A stretch of DNA of 64,000 nucleotides from Coriaria nepalensis (lineage: Eukaryota; Streptophyta; Magnoliopsida; Cucurbitales; Coriariaceae), in NCBI GenBank assembly GCA_027186245.1, contig CP114486.1, positions 4,679,501 to 4,743,500 on the forward strand. The letters run 5' to 3'. Shown in pieces: positions 59,411 to 64,000 of this stretch. Both the position numbers and the translations under genes were made by a program. Each line of letters begins with the position of its first letter. Position 1 is the first letter of the stretch. The notes under the pieces were generated by a model. That model ran no database searches. It had not been told where the DNA came from and saw only the letters and a program-made list of their open reading frames with translations.

Positions 59411-62384
59411 GTGCGTGTTGGATTTTTTATGGATATAGACATTCTTTAGGGTTCGTAAGGGGGAATGAAGCCATCGGTCCGTGGGAGCATAGTGAATTGA
59501 TTTGCTATAGCTAGCTTGGAATTGTTCTACATTTACAATTTTTGTCGTGTAAAAAAAAAAAAAAATTCAAATCTAATCAAAATTCATCTGTTACCCAAAC
59601 TTTAGAAAGAAGAGCAGGGGAGTTGGGACATGATAGTCTCAGAGGGAACTCTGTTACGGAATAGTGTTGTATGTATGATTCATGCAATAATTTCTCGATA
59701 ATTTAGTTTGAGCCCCATATTGCTTCATTTTCTTTTTAAAGATTCAGGTAGATAACTAGGCACCAATCATCAAATCAAAAAAATAGTCATTACAAACGGA
59801 GAAACCATGGAACATGGTTTTAGAGGGACATGGTAAGCCTGCACTCTCTAGGGCGACCCTTAGAAAAACGCTTAACATCACTGCAATAATTGTAAATCAT
59901 GTGATGGTTTTGAATCTATCTTAGTCCCCGAGTTTTCTTCTATTTGCATCCAGTCCCCGAGTTTTCGAAGAATTGTAAATGGTACTGTTGTCACTTGCAT
60001 GGTTGTTGACTTTGAACTCTGTGGCAGGCTGTAAAGGGTGCATTTGACCAATTGATTTTAACAAGACCACCTCTTGTTGCCCATTGATCTGCATTCCATA
60101 TGCTTGAATATAGCCTCATTGGCTGCCTATTTGGGAATACTACCCCATATTTTTCCAAGTTTCTGAATTCTCTTATGGGGGTTCCCATCTACTTCCAAAC
60201 TGAAGAAAAATAAAAAATAAACGAACAAATGCAGAAACAAGACAGATAACATACCCGTGTAAAATGATATATCTTGTTAATGAAATGAAATTGATTCTTA
60301 TGGTAATACAATAATCGATAACTGTAAGGGAAGAGCTGGTAATGTCCATATAGCTTGTTAATGAGATCATGTGTTGGGCTCAATATTTGAGAACAAATGG
60401 GGTGGCCAGCTCCAGCTTTGCTTCAGATTGTATCAAAGCATGCAGTTTCAAGTTTGCCTGTCTAGGTAATGACGTCCCCCCTCATGATCCTTTTCCACCG
60501 CCTTGTCCAATCTGGCGTTTGATCAAATGTCATGCTTGAAACGAAGTTAACAAGGTGTCTTTAACTTATTAATGGCCTGAAAATATAAAATTTCATTATA
60601 TTTATCATATTAAATTCTAAAATTTATTAATTATAATAAACTACATAATTATATTTCCATTTATTTTAAGGATTTTATCCATATGTTGTTACGTGTCTAT
60701 CATATTTATGATATTTTAAACTTTTTTAACTTATAATTTATTTATTTTTTATATTTATAAAAAAAAAAATCTCTATTTCTATTCTAAATTATCAATTTTT
60801 TTTTTATTTTTTTATTTTCATTTCAACCCATTGATGGAGCTCGAGCTCTATCAACAGGTTGGAATAAAAATGAAAAATTTTAAAAATTTTAAAAATATAA
60901 ATTCTGAGTTAAAAAATGTTAGAAATTAGCGAACATATAAATGTCATATAGATAAATTTATTAGAAAAAAAAAATGAAAAAATAACTACGAATTTATTAT
61001 AATTAATTTTTATAAACTTATCAAAAAATTAAATATTAATTTTAAAAAATTCCCGCCTATTTTTGGTCGCAAAGCTAATAGACAAATAAATATCTATTAT
61101 TACTACATGTCGTAAGAACTAAATTTTGTAGATAACATCAAGTCTACTATACAGAAATTTATGCATGCACTTTATATATGTTAATACTATTATTTCCGAA
61201 CGACAATCGATAAGTTAAGAAAAAGATTTTTGGGTGTTATCTCATATATCTGAGAAGTTGATTATTATTGGAGTTAGTTGATTAGAATCAAATAGTTTGC
61301 TTGATTAGTAACGTGTGTTCTTTTAAGATAACTTTTTAATTAGTAACGTGTGTTCTTGATTAAAGTTTTTCTTTATTTATTTAATACGTAATTAAATTAA
61401 CTGTTATATATATTTCACGTTATCATATAAAAAATATTTATATATAAATTTAAAATAATACTATACATAAAAAAAAAATATTTAAAAAATTAATCTCTCA
61501 AAAAAATATATTAATTATTTTTATAATTAATTAATTTTAAGATAAAAAAAAAAAATAAATTTCTACGTTATCAAAATTAGACATCACCGATGACGATTCA
61601 CCATCCAAAAAAAGAAACATTCATCAAAAGCAATGAAAACGTGGATATATATATATATATATAGATAGTTATCGTTTTCACAATGGTAAACGAGAGAGTG
61701 AGTGGGGAACAAGGATTGTCAAAGACATGCATCATCCTATTTATCAGCTCATGGGAAGGAAACAAAAAAAAAACAAAAATCGTCAAATCAAGCACGTTTT
61801 ATTCATCTCTACTTATTTTAATTTAAGTTTTGACTCTTTTGAATAGATAGAAAACTAAAATTGATTGTTTAGCGGTGTGTTTGTAAGAAAATAGCAATAA
61901 TAGTAATACTTATAATAATAATAATAATTATTAATAATAATAATTATTAATAATAATAATTATAATGAAAATAATTAAGGTGTGTTTTTTTCTTTTCTTT
62001 TTCCTGTTTATGGTGGGATACCCATCCATGGTTGAAATGATCATTTTTCTTCATAAATTTTTACTATTTATTTTTTTATTTATTTTTATTTATGAGTTTT
62101 AAATGATTCAATTTAGTCTTTAATGTTTTCAAAATGTTCTGTTTTTGTTCCTAATATTAAATTTGTACAACCACATTTTACAATTGCCAGTTTGTTTTGG
62201 GCGTATTTGTTAGAGTGTTAAGCTGCACCTTTTTTTTTTTGGGGCTAGTTTACCAGTGCAATAGTTGATTACTCACTATATGTTAGGGAGGAGAATATTG
62301 GACCCAATTGCATTTAGTGAGAGAAACGAGTTACTATCTTTTTGACTTTTCTCTTGGTTGTTTGTGGTTATTATTCTCGTAACC
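59411..62384. other. AT-rich spacer
   Basis: No clear gene. 60580-61560 is extremely AT-rich, and 61910-61975 is a TAA/ATT simple repeat (ATAATAATAATTATTAAT units). The (AT)n near 61650-61664 is another short microsatellite. Confidence 0.4.
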
Positions 62385-63830
62385 GGAATCATGACCGCTT
62401 GGATGGAGATTCCGCTATTCGATGGAGAGATCGATTGTGACATATGGAAGGAGAAGATGAGACATTCGTTGTGCATAATAAGATATTTATATAGCCTTAG
62501 GAAAATATGGACAGCATCAAGCACTCTAAGAAGGTGGATACTAATGAGGAAGCTGATAACATCTTAGTGCTTAAGGAATGAGGTAATTTTTCTTTTGAAT
62601 TACCTCACTCTATTTAGATAGTCTATAGAGCAGTTTACTTGAAAGGTATACTTTCACATTAAAAGGATGTAGCTAAGAAATTTTAACAAAAAATGTAGTT
62701 ATTTTTCTTAAAATTGAAGTTAACTTGTAAAAAGGTACCACCAAATCAAGTTTTGTAGATGACACTAGACAAGTTTTGTACCAAATTAAACTTGTTAGTG
62801 GCAGATTTAGAAGTTATAAAATTTAGAATTAGATATTAGTAGAAGGTCAAACTCAATCTTATTTGTTTAGGGTAAATAAGGAAAATAGGAGTTTGATATT
62901 ACTAATAAGGATTCTAAGAAGAATAAGGTTGATAAAAAGGAAGGGCAATTAGGAAACTAGAGAATATTTTCATTTAATAAATTAGGCCACTTAATAAAGG
63001 ATTTTTCATGCTTAAAAGAATATGAAACCAATTCAAGAAAATTGATGATGGTATAGTTTTTCATGTGAAATAATCAAATATACTACTATCAAACTTTAGG
63101 GTTTCATGATAGTAGTATATATATGCTCACTAAAGTTAGTTATATTCCAAAATTTAAAAAGGAAATTTAATTTCACTTAGTTCTCTAGATTAAGCCGGCT
63201 GTCTTATGATGTCGAAAAAGACAATTTGGTTGTTCATAAGATAAAAAACTTATTCTTAAAGGTATTAAGAAAAGTGGACCGTATGTACTATATTATTATT
63301 ACTTTGATTATATATTTCCTTTTATTGCATCTGATACTATTAATCGTAAAGTGACAGTCAAGTGTAATATAAGGCTAGGCTAAATAAGCCAAAAGGGTTC
63401 CCTTAGCAAATAAGAAAGCTTTGCTATGAAATCTAAAACCTCGCTTATTTTTGTAAAGTATGTATTCTTAGTAAACTACATAGGCTTAGCTATTCAGGTT
63501 GTATGCATCTAACTAAGAATTACCTTGAGTGTTTGCATGATGATTTGTGGGGGCTTAAAAGGGTTCAATCTCATGGAATTAGTAGGTTCCTTTGTTTATT
63601 GTAGAATACTTTAGTAAGAGGGTTTGAGATACCTCACTTAAGACTTAAGATGAAACCTTATGATAGGTTTAAGAATGAAAAGTCTAATTGGAAAATCAAA
63701 TAAACAAAAGGTTAGAAACTATTAAGGTGAGTAATGCCTTAGAGTTCTTTAATGTTTTATTTGATAACTGTTGCAAAAGAAAGTGGTATAACTAGATATT
63801 TAAGGGTTTAAGGGTTAGAAAACCAGAAGT
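62385..63830 (+). mobile_element. Degenerate Ty1/copia retrotransposon (gag to integrase)
   Basis: Read on the + strand with many stops and frameshifts. A copia gag start (WMEIPLFDGEIDCDIWKEKM) is near 62400-62460. A GAG-pre-integrase-like stretch (KCNIRLG then ISQKGSLSK) is near 63360-63410. The integrase zinc region (KYVLGK-like, then LECLHDDLWGLKRVQSHGIS) is near 63455-63590. Further integrase words (KMKPYDRFKNEKSNW, ALEFFNVLFDNCCK) are at 63645-63775. This is the TNT1-94-like order. LTRs and the reverse transcriptase are not seen in the window; the element may continue past 64000. Confidence 0.75.
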
Positions 63831-64000
63831 AGTACATTTAAAAGTTTTTATAATGTGTTGTCCGTGCATACAATAAGGATAGAAAGTGAGAGATCGTGAT
63901 TTAGAGATTTTTCAATTCTTGATTGATTATTCTATTATTACATGATTTCTTTGTTAATCTTTAAATATGTTTACTTTTTAGTATGAATCTTTGTGATTCT

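Overview
This is nuclear DNA from a flowering plant, almost certainly a eudicot. The genes are split by short AT-rich GT-AG introns, the spacers are AT-rich, and the proteins include plant-only families: a DYW-class PPR protein, COR413IM, AWPM-19/PM19L, a GPI-anchored X8 protein and a plant ABCB transporter. I saw no bacterial operon, CRISPR array, rRNA or tRNA.

Layout from left to right. COPI subunit zeta (+, 934-2724). A CorA/ZntB-like transporter (-, 3349-5731) with one probable frame break. A decayed thylakoid CtpA-type protease (+, 6744-9536). A GPI-anchored X8 callose-binding protein (+, 10774-12292). A chloroplast COR413 protein (-, 13597-15398) with ABRE/G-box-rich upstream DNA. Then about 4 kb of repeat-rich DNA: a pogo/Tigger-like transposase remnant, a ~71-bp tandem repeat and a perfect 35-bp palindrome. 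PRP39 (+, 19467-23947) follows. Next is an inverted duplication (24318-28497) whose left copy is split by an RTE-type LINE. SSP4-type CTD phosphatase (-, 29482-31594) and a RimM fusion protein (+, 32779-37915) diverge from a shared upstream region. Ribosomal protein eL32 (+, 39746-41229) and a DYW PPR protein (-, 41783-43906) come next. MULE-related debris and a foldback repeat fill 44.6-46.9 kb. PM19L (+, 48507-49324), an unrecognised Lys-rich protein (-, 49945-51185), an ABCB pseudogene (-, 52197-57365), a short uncharacterised + strand gene start (58702) and a Ty1/copia remnant (62.4-63.8 kb) complete the window.

From memory, the order CtpA - PRP39 - SSP4 - RimM - RPL32 - PPR - AWPM-19 - ABCB matches Arabidopsis At5g46390 to At5g46540. 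If that is right, the window is a syntenic block in which the two outer members (CtpA and ABCB) have decayed while the inner ones keep intact frames. The genes do not form a pathway. They are mostly housekeeping: vesicle coats, splicing, pol II CTD phosphorylation, organelle ribosome maturation, RNA editing and translation. COR413IM and PM19L are stress-associated, and the X8 protein belongs to a plasmodesmal/cell-wall family.

I did not find a convincing new multigene system. The most informative signals are the inverted duplication with its LINE, the two pseudogenes with traceable lesions, the RimM-UAP-like fusion lacking a visible nucleotide loop, the GIN variant and frame break in the CorA-like gene, and the paired G-boxes in the SSP4/RimM upstream region.
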